A program made the position numbers and the translations under genes. DNA of 64,000 bases from Haemonchus contortus (lineage: Eukaryota > Nematoda > Chromadorea > Rhabditida > Trichostrongylidae), in contig LS997564.1 in assembly GCA_000469685.2 (NCBI GenBank), forward strand, positions 6,102,591 to 6,166,590, read 5' to 3'. This document shows positions 1-12,722 of the stretch, piece by piece (position 1 is the first letter of the stretch; each line of letters starts with the position of its first letter). Under the pieces are notes generated by a model. It was given only the letters and a program-made list of their open reading frames with translations, made no database searches and was not told the DNA's origin.

Positions 1-1551
1 GAGAGACTCTCGTCATAAGGAGGGGAGGACGTAGCCCAAAGCCACATGTCTTCCTATTCTTCTTTTTGTCCCTCCTCTTTACGATGAGAAACTCTCATAG
101 TATTATGGTATCAGAGAGATGTGTTCATCACTTGGAATGCCGTGTTCTCTCTTATATGGCTTATCGCAGAGATTCAACCTCAGGATATACCTGGAATGTC
201 ACCTGTTCCCAGCGGGCACACCTTTTCCAGGGATTCTATTCTGCGTATGGATGTGTAGCTCACTTTAGCATATGTTTTGTCAGCCTCAAAGAGGAACCGG
301 AAGCCGAAGCAGCATGGAAAACATGGCCAGCTTTATAAAACTTGCAAGCACTGGGCGTCTATTATTGTGTATGTGGGAGCATTAGGCTTCTTTTATTATG
401 CATGAGTTTGGAAATTTCCGGAGTCCAACTCATGCCCTGCCATCGTCTGTTTTAGGACCCTTCCATGACCGTTTCTCAGATTTCATGTTGCCGTCTTTAG
501 AAATATACAACTATTCTAGTCCTTCTTGGTCTCCATATTCCACGGAGTTTCCCTTACAAGGACGATCGTCTAAATATTTATCTCTTTATCCTTTGAAGGA
601 GGCAACCAAGTGGTACTATCACACCCACAGTTCGAAGATTGAATCGGGGGCTGAAAGTGACTTGACTGGCCTTCCATCTCTGTCGTTAAATTTTTACCGG
701 ATTTAGCCAAGGGGGCAAAAATACCGAATTGGACATCGGCTAGCCCTGGAACCATTGGAAACTGCCCGTATGCCATTTCATCAGAAAACCATGGGCACAG
801 GGACTAAGAATTTTGAGCTGAGTCTGCGGTAGAGTAGGCTGTTTTCTGACCGTTTCTATTGGGAGAGGGTCGTGAACAAGGGACGTGAGAGGTGAAGCCC
901 ATGGACAAGACCCGATCACTCAATTACCACTATATCTGAAGCTGGGATTAGAGTTCCCACTGTGAAACGACCGACCCATCTTGAAAAGGTGCCATGGGTA
1001 GTCTCTCCATACATAAGGAAAGAAAGAGGAGCTCTAAAAGATGAATTCTGCCATTTGCTCTCCCGGAGAATTCGTAGCACTACCATAGATATATCTTATA
1101 AAGTTTATAAGGTATATGCATTCTATGGTATATCCTATTTGTATTCCATTCCTCTCCTCTCCATGTGGCTATATCGTTCCAGCGATGAATAAAAAATGAC
1201 TTTTATGCGTCAGCAGATGAATTCTTTGGTTGATTGCCTATTGGCGATGAAACAAAGTCCGCTAGAGCAATTTCTGCGCAATTACGATACACAGATATAA
1301 AAAGAAACTCTCTTTTTTGAAGTGCCAAGACCATCAGTGGAATGATCCGATAACGAACCTAAATTAACATTCCTTAATACCATCGTCAGCGGTTAGTTCT
1401 TGGTATGTATATGAATGGCCCTTTTTGTTTGATGTTTCCAAAATTTACGTCTTGATTAGGTCGATGCACTGCATTACACTGCTGTGTTTCTGATGAGATA
1501 TTCAATTAAGCGAAAAATGAAGCCAAATGTAATGAAATTGAGGGTGGACAC

Positions 1552-1660
1552 GATGAAGTGTCAAATGGCCTTGGGATCGAATCCCAGATTCTAACTGCCC
1601 AGGCCTATCAGGCCTTCGACCCTTGGAGGCCAATTTATTGGCACTACATTATTCTATAGG
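1552..1660 (+). repeat. tRNA-derived SINE, head fragment
   Basis: A B-box-like GGGATCGAATCCCA sits near 1572-1585. It is followed by a segment that lines up with the body of the full SINE at 4168-4465: a CCCAGGCC..CAGGCCTTC block, then AATTTATTGGCACTA. The 3' half and tail of the element are not visible, so this is a truncated and diverged copy. Assignment rests on by-eye alignment only. Confidence 0.4.
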
Positions 1661-4167
1661 CATAAAAACACTGACTTATAAGTACATCGGGCTACTCCAA
1701 TTATTGCAAAGCCCACATTTCGTATAGACTCACCCCTACACAGCACTCAATACGTCCATAAAGCTCTGAATGAAGGTCAAGTGGGGGAAACGAAAAATGG
1801 GGTGGATCGACTTTAGAAGACCATCTTTTTCCCATTATATTGAAGTGGGCCAGTCAACGGAGTTACACTGGATAAATGTCTCCTACGTCACTGGACGCAT
1901 AGGTTCTGACCATGAGTTGTGCGGGTAATGATGAGACGTGTCGCCCCAGCAGTCGAAAGTTCAATCTTGAAAGGATTGAAATCATGCTTACTGAGCTGCC
2001 AAGGCTACCAGAAGGGCAGGCATGGACTAAGTCCCTGCACTTGAAGGGCATTACGACAACCATGTCAATCATCCTAATTTTTCTGGAAGAACTCTGATCA
2101 TCGGATACGGCTCGTCTAAGTGTTTACGTCACATCTTGGGGGTTTCTTAGACAAGAGAGACTTCCTGGGAAGCACTACGAGTCGACGATCATCGCTAAAA
2201 CTTGTGGCGAGCTCATCCTAGTTGTTCTTTACATATATTTAGGTGAATGCGGCTCATTTACTGAGAACGAAAGTCTGAATTCAGTTGATTACTTGGCAAT
2301 GCTTCAATGACGTCTACGATAATGCTGACTAAGATTTTTATGTTGCTTCCAAGTGATCCAACTTTCCAAGGCTTCTGTTTAATCTAGAACCAAAGAATTT
2401 CTCACAAAGCCGGACATTCTTTGTATTCGTCAATACTTCGTGAAAGTCTTTGAATGTCCCCATGACGCTCTGCTCATTCTACTGGGCTTCTAGACGGAGT
2501 TACTTATGTTACTAAACTCCCATTCCATATTCATGGAACTGGAACAACCGTTGAAATACGTCTCGGGTTAGGATGAAGGCTCGCACAAGACGTGCTTCAC
2601 AAAAAAAAGAATTCCTTTGTATGAGTTCCAGTCCAGACTGTTGCTCTAGTCGAATTCCTTTTTTTCAATGGAAATCGCATGAGATCCTTCTTCTAAAGAA
2701 TATAAAAATAATGCCAAGATTAGCACTACTACCAAAAATATAAACATGGAGTGTTGCTTTTTCTATATTCAAATAATTTTTTTTGAAAGAAATGTAGAAA
2801 GTAAATATATATATCAATCGAACTAAACCTTTACACTTGAGAGGATGAAGGCGATTTCGGCGAAGCAAACTTTTAAAATAACTTTTCGCTGCCACTCTTT
2901 GCTCTCTGCCCCTCGGCTGGCCTTTTCCTTGTACCACATGGATACTACTAATCGAATACACGACAAAAAATTTGGAAAATTCAGGAGTTTGGCCAAACAA
3001 ATTGAAATTTGGTCAACAAAAGCACATAGAAAGCGCGGCTGCATCATCACAAGTGAATCAGCAGCCATTACACAACGCAATAATTTATGATATCATATGG
3101 TATTGTGTATGATGTCTTTACATTCGTTTACTGCAACTAATTCATGTATCTTTATCAAATTTAAAGTATGATGGGGTGAAGTATCAGCAGCTTCATGTAT
3201 ATCAAGTTGACTCAATGACAATGACTACATAGTAGAACGTGGTAAATCCCTGAACTCCTCTGAAGCAATGCTCTTTCTGAAGCAAAGTAGACCGCTTAAA
3301 AACTACTTGGAAGTCTGCGTTATCATTCTGATTAGTTACCGGTCAGATTGGAAATATCTTGACGGTAAAAGCTTCACGCAATCTCCATGTATCTAAATCT
3401 AGTCGAGAGCAGGGTCTTCATTTTTTGGATCTCTTCTAATTTGCTTTTAATTTAGCTTCTGAGGATCTTGTCTGACCATCCTACTGTCCTATGTACGTTC
3501 CGTAACGTCGAGTGAAGTCCACGCATCACTGTCGAGGTTCAAGACATCAAGCCATAACCTAACTTCATTTGATACAATGGATCCCATCGGCTTCCGTAAT
3601 CGAATTTCAAGCTTAGCTTTTTGTGGTTCGTTTGAGGTTTACGCTGACATAGCAGTTGAATGTGTTCAACTCAATTGCTCCTCCGATAACATCCTTTCCA
3701 TGCCTTTCTTTAGTGAATCACTATCCTTTTCATCACGTTATGCGATTCGAGTGAAGCTTCTCTAACCAGTGATCATTCCACGGATTCAACGTTGAAAGCT
3801 CTCCTTCTAGTCGTAAGGTCCTTACTAATTTTTGAAAAAAGGTTGAATTCGGATGCTCAGGTGCGATTTAATCCAGCACTAATAATGGGATGTCATCGTC
3901 AAATGTGTAGAAACTGCGTATGAAACTGGACTCCCTGTCCTCCGAGCAAAGATAACTTCTGCCGACTCTTACACCCTGCACATGCACAGAACTAGTTCTG
4001 ATGAACTCCAATGCCGATGTTCACTGATATTTTCCTGAAATTTTTAGAACTCTTGCGCCTAATTCCATTTAGTGACATGAATATAATATCTTTAGAATTT
4101 CAAGAATTGGCTTCGATTTAGCACTTTACCCCACTAACCATAAGACCATATACCAGTCAACGTAAAA

Positions 4168-4465
4168 TGTTAAGGACAAAAGGATAAAGTCATAGGATAT
4201 CGTTCAATCCCGTCTGAGGAATGCGTCCCGCATTCGACTTCCATTCAGAACGTCGGGACGTACTGAATGCGTATGTGGCCTATACCATGAATTGCTGTGG
4301 CCAGCCGATGTCCAAGTGGTGCTTTCATCCTCCCCGACGAGTCTGGTAATAATTAGCCGATTCCGGTGAGCGAAAGGCTTGGTTGACCTAGGCGGATATC
4401 AACCCGGGATTTGAACCCGTGATCGAGCGTGTGAACTGCCACTGCACCACCTCTGGCAAACGTAA
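4168..4465 (-). repeat. tRNA-derived SINE, full-length copy
   Basis: Read on the minus strand, the element begins with a Pol III promoter-like head: an A-box-like GGTGGTGCAGTGGCAG follow by a B box GGGTTCAAATCCCGG about 30 bases on. A roughly 200-bp unrelated body follows, then a short tail rich in TTTATCCTTTT. Similar copies occur at 12425, 20283 and 30985, plus a fragment at 1552. The tRNA-like head, non-tRNA body and short repeated tail are the usual architecture of a tRNA-derived SINE; such elements are mobilised by a partner LINE, which is not visible here. Confidence 0.75.
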
Positions 4466-5744
4466 ACTGTAAAGGTAGAGTACTGGAAGCCTATCAAGTG
4501 AAAACTGTACCTGACAAGCCTTTCCCAGTATGACTGTAAAGTCCCATGAACATGAACAAGTCTTATGAACGCTCTACTCACAATCAGTCTTTTTTTACGA
4601 TTTCAACATGTATTTATAGAAGAAAAACCATGTCTACTTCTTGACTTCATCCGGGCTGTCCGTTTCCTCCACACCATCCGTTTCCTTAATGCGTTTACAT
4701 GGTGAATGTCTTAATTCCCGGATCTCGTGTCTGTATTTACAGTTGAAGCAGGCGAAGCAGCATGCCTTCCTACTCTAAAATTCGTCGTACATTCCGATGG
4801 CTCTCCTTGACATTGCTGTGCATCGTTCTCTTCATTTCAACGGGTCTTGTGAATGTATGTTCCGAACAACAAATTCGAAATTCCTGCCTTTCTTTGAAGT
4901 GAGAATTTGGCCAGAAACATTTTTTTATTCAATTAAACAGCTATCGTAACTATCGTTAAGACTGTGTGAAACTATCCCAAAGTATGCATTTATGGAATTT
5001 TCCAGATGTAACCTTACTTGGCTGCAATCCGTGCAAATATTGTAGAGTTTGTGCTTACTGCCATGGTTGCTAGTAAAAAAGTCTAGTGAAGGGTCCCAAA
5101 AGACTCTAACTGAAAGCTAATTGGACACTTAGTTCCCCTAAGACAATAGGCACTGGGAAATGGGCACGGGAGACCGTTGTGAACATTTCACCTCTTCTGT
5201 TTCCCCAACTGATTACTGGAGTATTACTCCGTATCGCGATCATTGGCCTATAGACACACATTTTTTGAGAGAAATCTTAACTCTATCGAAATTAGAAACC
5301 TCATCACTAAAAATCAAACCCGACTGGTGATTTGAAAAATGAATTGCAGTAGGCCCATGTTTCCGCTCATCCGTCAGTCCTATGAACGATTACTTCTAGT
5401 TACTGAGAGATTAATCCACTGTTTTGTATAAAATATAGTTTTCGAATAAGAACTGAGAAGTTGAGAACACACATTCGAGATTTTTAATTCAAATGATACT
5501 GAAGGTGTTAAGTGATTTAGTTCAACTAATTCGTACGAGGAATGTTTTTATCAACGTCAGTCGATTTTCTTATTTATGGTCTTTTGCCTGGTACGACTCA
5601 TTACCTATAAATGCGAAATGTTGTTCACGAATCGGTCAGTTTTTCACTAAATCTTTCATATAAGTCTGTTATTATTTGAATGGAATTGTATTTCATTAGT
5701 AACAAAGTTTTGCCAGACTAGTAGTTAGATATTCAGTGTGAGAA

Positions 5745-8389
5745 ATGGCTCAAACTCAACTAAATGAAGGATTATTTCAGGAACTCCAAATGCATTGCAA
5801 AGAAAAAACTGTCAGGACATCATATCGGTATTCCACTGGGGGTACCACATTTAGTGAGGTGAGCAGGTCTCTGTATACCAACTAATTCTTCAACTGAAAG
5901 CCTTTAGGATTCCCAGGTTAGGGAGGGATAGCTTTCAAGGGCAGCATGCACAACTTACTGCGCAAACTTCCTTTCTCGATGCCCTCGACTGAAGGATTGA
6001 GCAATTCATTGGTGGGTGTTCCTCCATTGGCGGTGATCCGATAAATCCTCCTCAAACCTATTTTTCGAGAGGATGAATTCCCCAAGGGGCTGAGAAGGGT
6101 TGTTCTCCCTTCCGGTCCTCCTTCTTTTGTCACTACGATCCTCCCGGTAACACAAGAGATAAAGAGCATAGTACCCGGAAAGCAGAAATACAGATTGGAG
6201 CCCCGCTTAAAGCCTAAGTTTTGCTCACACCTCGGCAACCTTGTATTGCTGTATCCGAAGTTTCTTGAATTGCCTCTTACTGGAGTAAATAATACCTGTT
6301 CGGGTCCAATGATTAAATGACCAGATGAAGTGGCTTTTCGCGAGTATTCTCCCACTTAAATTTATTTGAGCTGCTTGAGAGCTCCACTTGGGGCTCTATA
6401 ACACCATGTGCAGAACAATTAACTTCAGGCAAATGCTGTGGTCAGTTGGGATACAACAGACTTCACTGGTGCTCATATGTACATTCGTTCTTGCCTCCTT
6501 AGCATTTTATCCCTATGCTAAGGATTTCTGCTGTCTTTGTCGCCTTGTTGCATACGCAGTACAAAGGCGATTCTTCAAAGGCAACCAGGACCTTATTCTA
6601 ACTTGTACTGCTCTCTACATCTATATGAGTGTAGTCTTGGTAAGTTGATAGTTTTTAGAGTGGTGCTCATAAAAAGTAGATATCAAAGGTAGTTCCAGGG
6701 CTCTGCTACGCAGTGGTGCTTGAAGAGGTTGGCTATCCCCAAAAATCAAACCAATATAATTTGCAAACCTTCACGCCTATCCTGTCCACGCTGAATAGGG
6801 CTTTTTATTGAATTTTCGAATCTCCCTAGAAGAACAGAGAGGGGCCAACAACAATTCCCCTCTTTCGGAGCTACGCCTAACGCTTCTCGCCGAAATCGGG
6901 ACTTATGGCTAATAGAATTGGTTGACTAGTTTTCATTTTGAAGCTGTCCACTTTTGAGACCAGGTCTCCAATCGAGTTGTCTTGAGCGATTTAATCATTT
7001 CAGGTAGAGTTCCTAGATATTTCTGCTGGCATCTACTGCCCGCAGTTCTTATTCGGACTGCCGCTTATCTTTCCCAATATCAATTTTCCTATGATACTTT
7101 ATGTTGGGCACTCTTTCGTGATCCGGATTCATAAAAAAATGCCTTTGATCATTTATGAGGTGAGTTTATTGCAACTCATCATCCTACTCAAATTTATTAG
7201 TCAGTTATCAATAAAAATGGAATAAACATATAGGAGAATAGTTATGACAGACAGCTTCACTCTGCAGACATGAGGGTGTAGCGATGGGACAGCTATTGGA
7301 CACGAGTGGGTGAAAACGTAAACACAGTCATGCAAACAAACTCTGTTCGGCTAATGATGAAAAAGTAGGAACTGTGATGGTATGGGCACGTCCTGGGAAG
7401 GCCACGGGGTAACTCGTGAAGGAAAGCAGTAAAATTCGAAGCTCTAGATAGTCGGCCACGTAGAGCCCCAAGAAATAGGTGACAAGATGTGTTCAAGAAG
7501 GCCCTCACCGAAACTAGGATGACAGCTGAAGATGCTGTAGAGGGAGTGAAGTGGAGGTGGACAGCAAGACAACGGAACCTGCGATGACGTTCTGCCCCCT
7601 AGCGTGAATCCCTACGACGGATTCGTGCTAGGAAGGAGAACGAGAAAAATTCCATTGGACAAGAGGAGGAATGACTGAAGCATTGGTTTTGCCAACATTA
7701 CGCTGATTACCTAAAGATAAAATTCACACAAAACCACTGTCATTGGTAAATTCATAGACAGTTTCGATATCAGTAATCAGCATTTCGGTTCAGGTCGTCG
7801 AGGAGGACTGCTTCGTCCAACTACATCGAATGCGGTGTATTCATCAGAAAGATTGTCCTGAATTGTAAGCGGCACACAGTTCTGTCCGATTACATGTTTC
7901 AATTGATGTAATGTTCCAGTTCTTATGCCACTCGCTTATCAATTAAACCCTCGGTGGCTACAACAAAACATAGGCGAGCCATGGATGGAAGGATTGTCCA
8001 GGTATGGATTAGCTTTTACTGTGGAAACCGGAACTATCTGACGAGGAAAGAACAAAGTTTTGAATTGTCATGTAGCTAGCATGGACTGGGAAGGTTCTCG
8101 AAAGTCTGAGTGATATAAGGAGCGGTAGATTCCATAGAGAAAAGTCCATCGATCACAGTTAAACAATGAACCTTCTTTCTTCCAGGCCTTTCTCATTCCT
8201 ACCAATCCCCACCGAAACTTTTCGCTGTTTACTCTGTGGCAAACGGAAGTATTTCGATCTTTAAAGAAGGATCGACTAAATTTTGGGCCTCATCCAGCGC
8301 AAGTTCCCCCCAGAAATGAACAAAATGACCATCACGTTCTGTTACACACATGGTTGTCCTACATTGCCCTTACATTCATTCTAGGCTAA
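5745..8389 (+). CDS. Putative uncharacterised multi-pass membrane protein
   Basis: I do not recognise a family. The best-supported part is five exons with matching phases: about 6382-6639 (first ATG 6406), 7004-7159, 7794-7864, 7920-8001 and 8186-8389, ending at a TAA. Donors are gtaagt, gtgagt, gtaagc and gtatgg; acceptors are mostly TTTCAG or TTCCAG. Three hydrophobic stretches are visible (TSLVLICTFVLASLAF; the ILTCTALYIYMSVVL region; the FLFGLPLIFPNINF region). Then comes a charged, Cys-containing tail and a hydrophobic C-terminus (WLSYIALTFILG). Two upstream exons are plausible and in phase: 5745-5858, starting MAQTQLNEGLFQEL and ending at gtgagc, and 6072-6285. An unbroken 145-codon frame lies opposite on the minus strand (5918-6355), so the 6072-6285 exon is uncertain. 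It could be a divergent nematode receptor or a decayed gene. Confidence 0.35.
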
Positions 8390-8863
8390 TGAATCAAGTT
8401 CAGGTACGGAATCTCCAGGAACTAAATACTATACTTCCGTGTGCGGTCGGTGGAAATCGCTCGTAACGATCGAGTGTACTATGAACATTTTTCGAAGGAT
8501 CCTAATCATGTTTTACTATTGTAGTTGATCAGAATTATCTATTCCTCGATGTCTCACAAGGTTTTCCTCGCTTTTATTCTTTCCATTGTTGTATTTTTCT
8601 TACTTCAAGGTTGCTAAGTGCCTTTGGTAAGGAGGACGAGAAGTCTTCAAAGCATTTGTACATAATGAAAATGTTCATAATTTAAAATCTGTGTTATTTA
8701 TGTAATTCACCTATAAAGTCGTTTCTCCAGAGTATTTAGCCATGTTCAATCGAGGGGTCACGTCGTCATTTCCTCCTTCCCCCGTTCCCTCCGATATATC
8801 GTGCCTCAGCGGAGTCAGATCAGCAACTCTATACGATTTCTCTGTCATAATCTGGGAATGGTT

Positions 8864-9530
8864 TTTAAAGGCACCGTTCACGATAAAAAAAAAGTTATTG
8901 AGATCTTATCTTATTAATACTCAGCGGCCCCCATGGGTTGTAGAAGGGACCCTCTCACTCCCCTCGACATCCAGGGCAAGTGGCAGCTCCGTTGTTGCCG
9001 TAGTTCGCGTTCCCGCCCCTCGATCGGTGTCACGTTAGACGGGTGTCGAGACAATACAGATTGCTATTATTCGTTCTAGGACCCACGCACAATCAGCTAA
9101 TCGCCGAGTGATAAGGCGACGTTTTTCTCCCATTCTTTTTTCCTCTGTTTTTCTTTTTGCTGCCGCGATCCCTTATATAATTTCCTACTCCTAGAGGCTG
9201 AAAAAGGTGAGCTACTTCTACTGTCGCTAAGGTTTTTAAGTTTATTTATGCTTATAAGTGAATTTTCTTACCATTGGCTGTTATTCAAACCAGGACTCAC
9301 ACGCGCGCAGTGGAACACTGCTTAGCTCGTCCGGACACCCCACTCTTCTTCATTTTTCTGGTTCCATTCTCGTCCAGCCCCCTTTTTAACGGTTTTTCGA
9401 AGCCTTTTTTCACTCTGGAAACATCGATGCACGCAGTTTCTTCACCTCACTCGCACTAGTTTCGATCTTGTCTTCCATTTTTCATCATAATCTGGATTAC
9501 CCAAAATTATCGTGAACCGTGCCTTTAAGT
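8864..9530. mobile_element. Non-autonomous DNA transposon with TTAAAGGCAC inverted termini
   Basis: The left end, near 8865, reads TTAAAGGCACCGTTCACGAT. The right end, near 9508-9529, reads ATCGTGAACCGTGCCTTTAA, which is its reverse complement with one mismatch. No transposase frame is visible in the 0.66 kb between them. Related ends occur at 39067/39577 and at 40942. The target-site duplication could not be settled by eye. Confidence 0.6.
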
Positions 9531-12424
9531 GTTTGCTGGCATTACCGAGATCTTATGCTCACAATCTGATCTATTTGAAGATGTAGTCATGGGAGAAACA
9601 TGAGCATGTTGATGGCGGGGCTGACCCGGTTCACTTCAACGTACCACATTGTTGCTTTACACGAGAAATACAAAAACTCACAATCAGTAATGAATAAACC
9701 GTCTATTTTCAAATAAGTTGTGACCTTTGATTTCAGGAGTATGTTCTCAAAGAGCTCTCTTCTTGGATGGTTGAGCTTCTTCAGCATTCTTGGCAATTCT
9801 TTTCCGCCGCATAGCGATTCCTGCGCGTTGCAGAAGCGCAATTGGTACTTGGAGCGTTCAGCGTATGAAATTCGAACGATTGCCGTTCAGTTTTATCGGG
9901 TGATTATGGTCATTGCAGTTTGATGTCGCGAGGCAACTAGCAAAGATTTGCCGCGTATGTGTGCGCGTTCGCGGAAATGCGATCAAAAGTTCCGCCGTTC
10001 GTGGAATGTGAGGTAGACGCATCGTCCAAATTGCACTTTCCTTGGATCGCGTTTATAGGTGTAAAGACGAAACGCTTCAATTATTTTCTTGTATTAACAT
10101 GTGTTGACATGATAAAGTTTTTCGGGATCAATAGGTAGTCACACTACTTCATCCCTACCGGTCATTTCTTCCTCTTCGAGTCATCTCCCTTTCACAACTC
10201 TTTATTCACAGCCTGACTATTTTTCTTTCTTTTTTTTTCGTAGTAATTGTTTTTCAATGGCCATACATATATAAAATCTCCGGTGAAGATGTAATTGGTA
10301 AAACGCCGCCATCTTTCCCAAAGCTACAGCTTGAAGAAGGAGGAGTAGCCCACCTCGCCAGCTCTAAATGGTGCTTAGAAACGTTTCATGGCAAAAACAT
10401 AGTTCTTTCAAAATTAGCCCTAGGAAGGAAGGAATACCGAAATGGGCCACCCCAGAGCTGCTCCCCATCTACAGGCATATTCTTTTAGACAATATTCTTT
10501 CGGCTGAAAACCATCTCTGAGTACAGTTTAGGTTGACTACCCCTTCTTCTTTGCGATGACGAAGTTCGCTACAACGCAGGGCTCAGCAGATACGTTGTGC
10601 CCATAGTTTGAACCTTGGCACTTAGATTCTTTCGGAGTGGGGAGAAATTCTAAGTCTTTGGCAGGAAGTAATAACGCATAACAAGGAAAATGAAAGGCCA
10701 TAGCAGTCAACAGCTGGTGGCTCAGTATTCGGCACCATTACGATCATAACCATAAATGCACCCTCCAATACTGCCACGAGTTCCAAGGAGTACGTGTGTC
10801 GTAATGACACATTTAAAGAATCGGATATCGCATACTATTATAGTATAGTACTGACTAGCACCTTGTAGTACTAGTGTAGTATTTTATGTATTCTGTGTGC
10901 CTCAAAACAAAATATTTTTCTCTTTCTGTTCCCAGTGCACATATCTCTAGAACGATAGTGATTTGAGCCAATGTGAGTCGTTCGATTCCAATTGTCCTTC
11001 GTTTTGATAATATGTTTACCTATTTAATCGACGGCATCACGAATAAATCAAGTGGGTTAAGCTCTAGCAGGAAGGGCGACCTTCCCTCGGTGGATGAAGT
11101 TGGGCCGCTCGGGTCGGCAGTATTTTCGGACTAGCTCGACTCTGTGGATGGAGCGCTGTTTGGTTGGAAGGACTAGGGGCTGTCTAATGAGCGAAATCGG
11201 TTGAAGGGTTTATTACGCCTGCCAGTATGCTTTTTAGGACGTCTTTGTCAATTTCCAAGCCGATACCGATGAAACCAACGACACTTAACGCGAGCGCCCT
11301 GATTTTTAAGAATTGACTATATCATAGAACTTTTCTTTCAGATGAAATCATGAAGGGAGGCATGTCTAAACACAAATGATTCAGCGGCTTTCTTTATTTT
11401 TGACCCTAAACTATTTGCTGGGATGATAGAAGAAATGATCATTCCTCATACGATAGGAAAGGATATAAAGCATCTGCTTGACAGTCCGCCCGTTCGACAA
11501 ATTCGACAGTCCACTTCTGTTAAGATCCTTTTAATGTAGTAATTATGTGGGTTTGACTCGCCTAGTTTGACTAATTGGCTCGCCTACGGACCGCTCTCAT
11601 AGCCTCATCTTCGACAACAATGGGTTTTCTACATTTTCCAGGGTTGTCTTCGATTGATCATGCTTCTCTGCATCTCCTAATAGCCTCTGTAAAGTCATCA
11701 TTGGAACCACGACCATTTGCATGTGAATTATCGCAAGCGCGGTTGAATGAGCCATCTTCATCTCAGAGATATTTGAGGTCTCGCTATAGTGACTATGCAG
11801 GTTGAAAGAAAACGAACTGATGCAATAATTGATAACGATTGAAGTGAAATTGTTTCGGTATTTCAGTCTCGAGAATTTTCGGAACCTTGATGTTCATAAT
11901 TTTGGAACACCCTGTACATACTAAACCACATTGCTGCCTAGAGAATCGTTCCGAGCTCCATAGCAATTTTCTCACTGGCAGGCCTGAATATGAATTTTAG
12001 GGATAAAAATATCTGACAATCGAGAAATTATTTTTCGATTCCTTGCATAACTTAACGCCTCCAAGACATCGTTCCTGGGGTATCCGTCACCAATTGATTG
12101 ATTGCAATAATGCCTGCATTACAATACAAGCCTGAATCCATAAAATGCTTTCAGCTAGATGGCCTGGTAGACATCACTTCCACTAAATGACTGCACGTTT
12201 GCTTGCTTGCCTTTGAAATTTCTTATTTGAGCTTTTTGTGCTTATTGTTAAGATCAGACCCATGGAAGGTGTGTTGGTGGCCTACCTATGCGTAACGTGA
12301 ACGAATCACTCAATTGTATTGTCAAATTTTCTATGGGTCACGTTTTTAGCTTGCATCGTATTTCATTATAGGACTGTTTCAATGGCTTTAAGTTGAGATC
12401 ACACATATCTCTAGCTGTATTATC

Positions 12425-12722
12425 ACATAGGATAAAAGATAGACTCCCTGGCGTTGAACAATCCCTACTGAGGGATGCGCCCCGCATTCGACTTCCATTC
12501 AGAATTGTGGTGGCGTCACGAAATGGGTTGTGGCCCATACAATGACTTGCGGTGGCTAGCCAATGTAAAAGCTAGTGTTTTTGTCCTCCCAGACGAGTCT
12601 GGTACCAGCTAAGCGACCCCAGAGGATCGTAGGCTCGGTTGGCCTGGGCGGATATCAGTCCAGGATTCAAACCTGTAACCTTGCGTGTGTGGCAGTGCGC
12701 CGTGTGTGGTTGCCAATACACA
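12425..12722 (-). repeat. tRNA-derived SINE copy
   Basis: Same family as 4168-4465 and on the same strand. On the minus strand it has a B box GGTTTGAATCC and the body blocks GATATCCGCCCAGGCC, ACCAGACTCGTCTGGGAGGA and CTGAATGGAAGTCGAATGCG. The tail, TCTATCTTTTATCC, resembles the tail of the first copy. It differs from the 4168 copy at many sites, so the two are not recent duplicates. Confidence 0.7.

Larger units (their letters stand above)
1..5744. other. Intergenic or intronic stretch without a supported gene
   Basis: No open frame here has splice sites, composition or motifs that I can tie to a gene. Short frames at 398-706 (+) and 2665-3090 (both strands) are open but unrecognised and lack supporting exons. 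The stretch holds two tRNA-derived SINE copies, listed separately. It could be intron or flank of a gene outside the window. Confidence 0.5.

Noticed and set aside
106..116. TGGTATCAGAG, an 11-base match to a primer-binding site complementary to initiator Met-tRNA, suggesting an LTR retroelement
   Set aside because: No paired LTR, no gag or pol motifs and no polypurine tract could be seen in the following kilobases; an isolated 11-mer is not enough.
5918..6355. The longest uninterrupted frame in the window (145 codons, minus strand)
   Set aside because: No motif, no acceptable start or neighbouring minus-strand exons; the plus strand is equally open over 6072-6317 and fits a phased exon chain.
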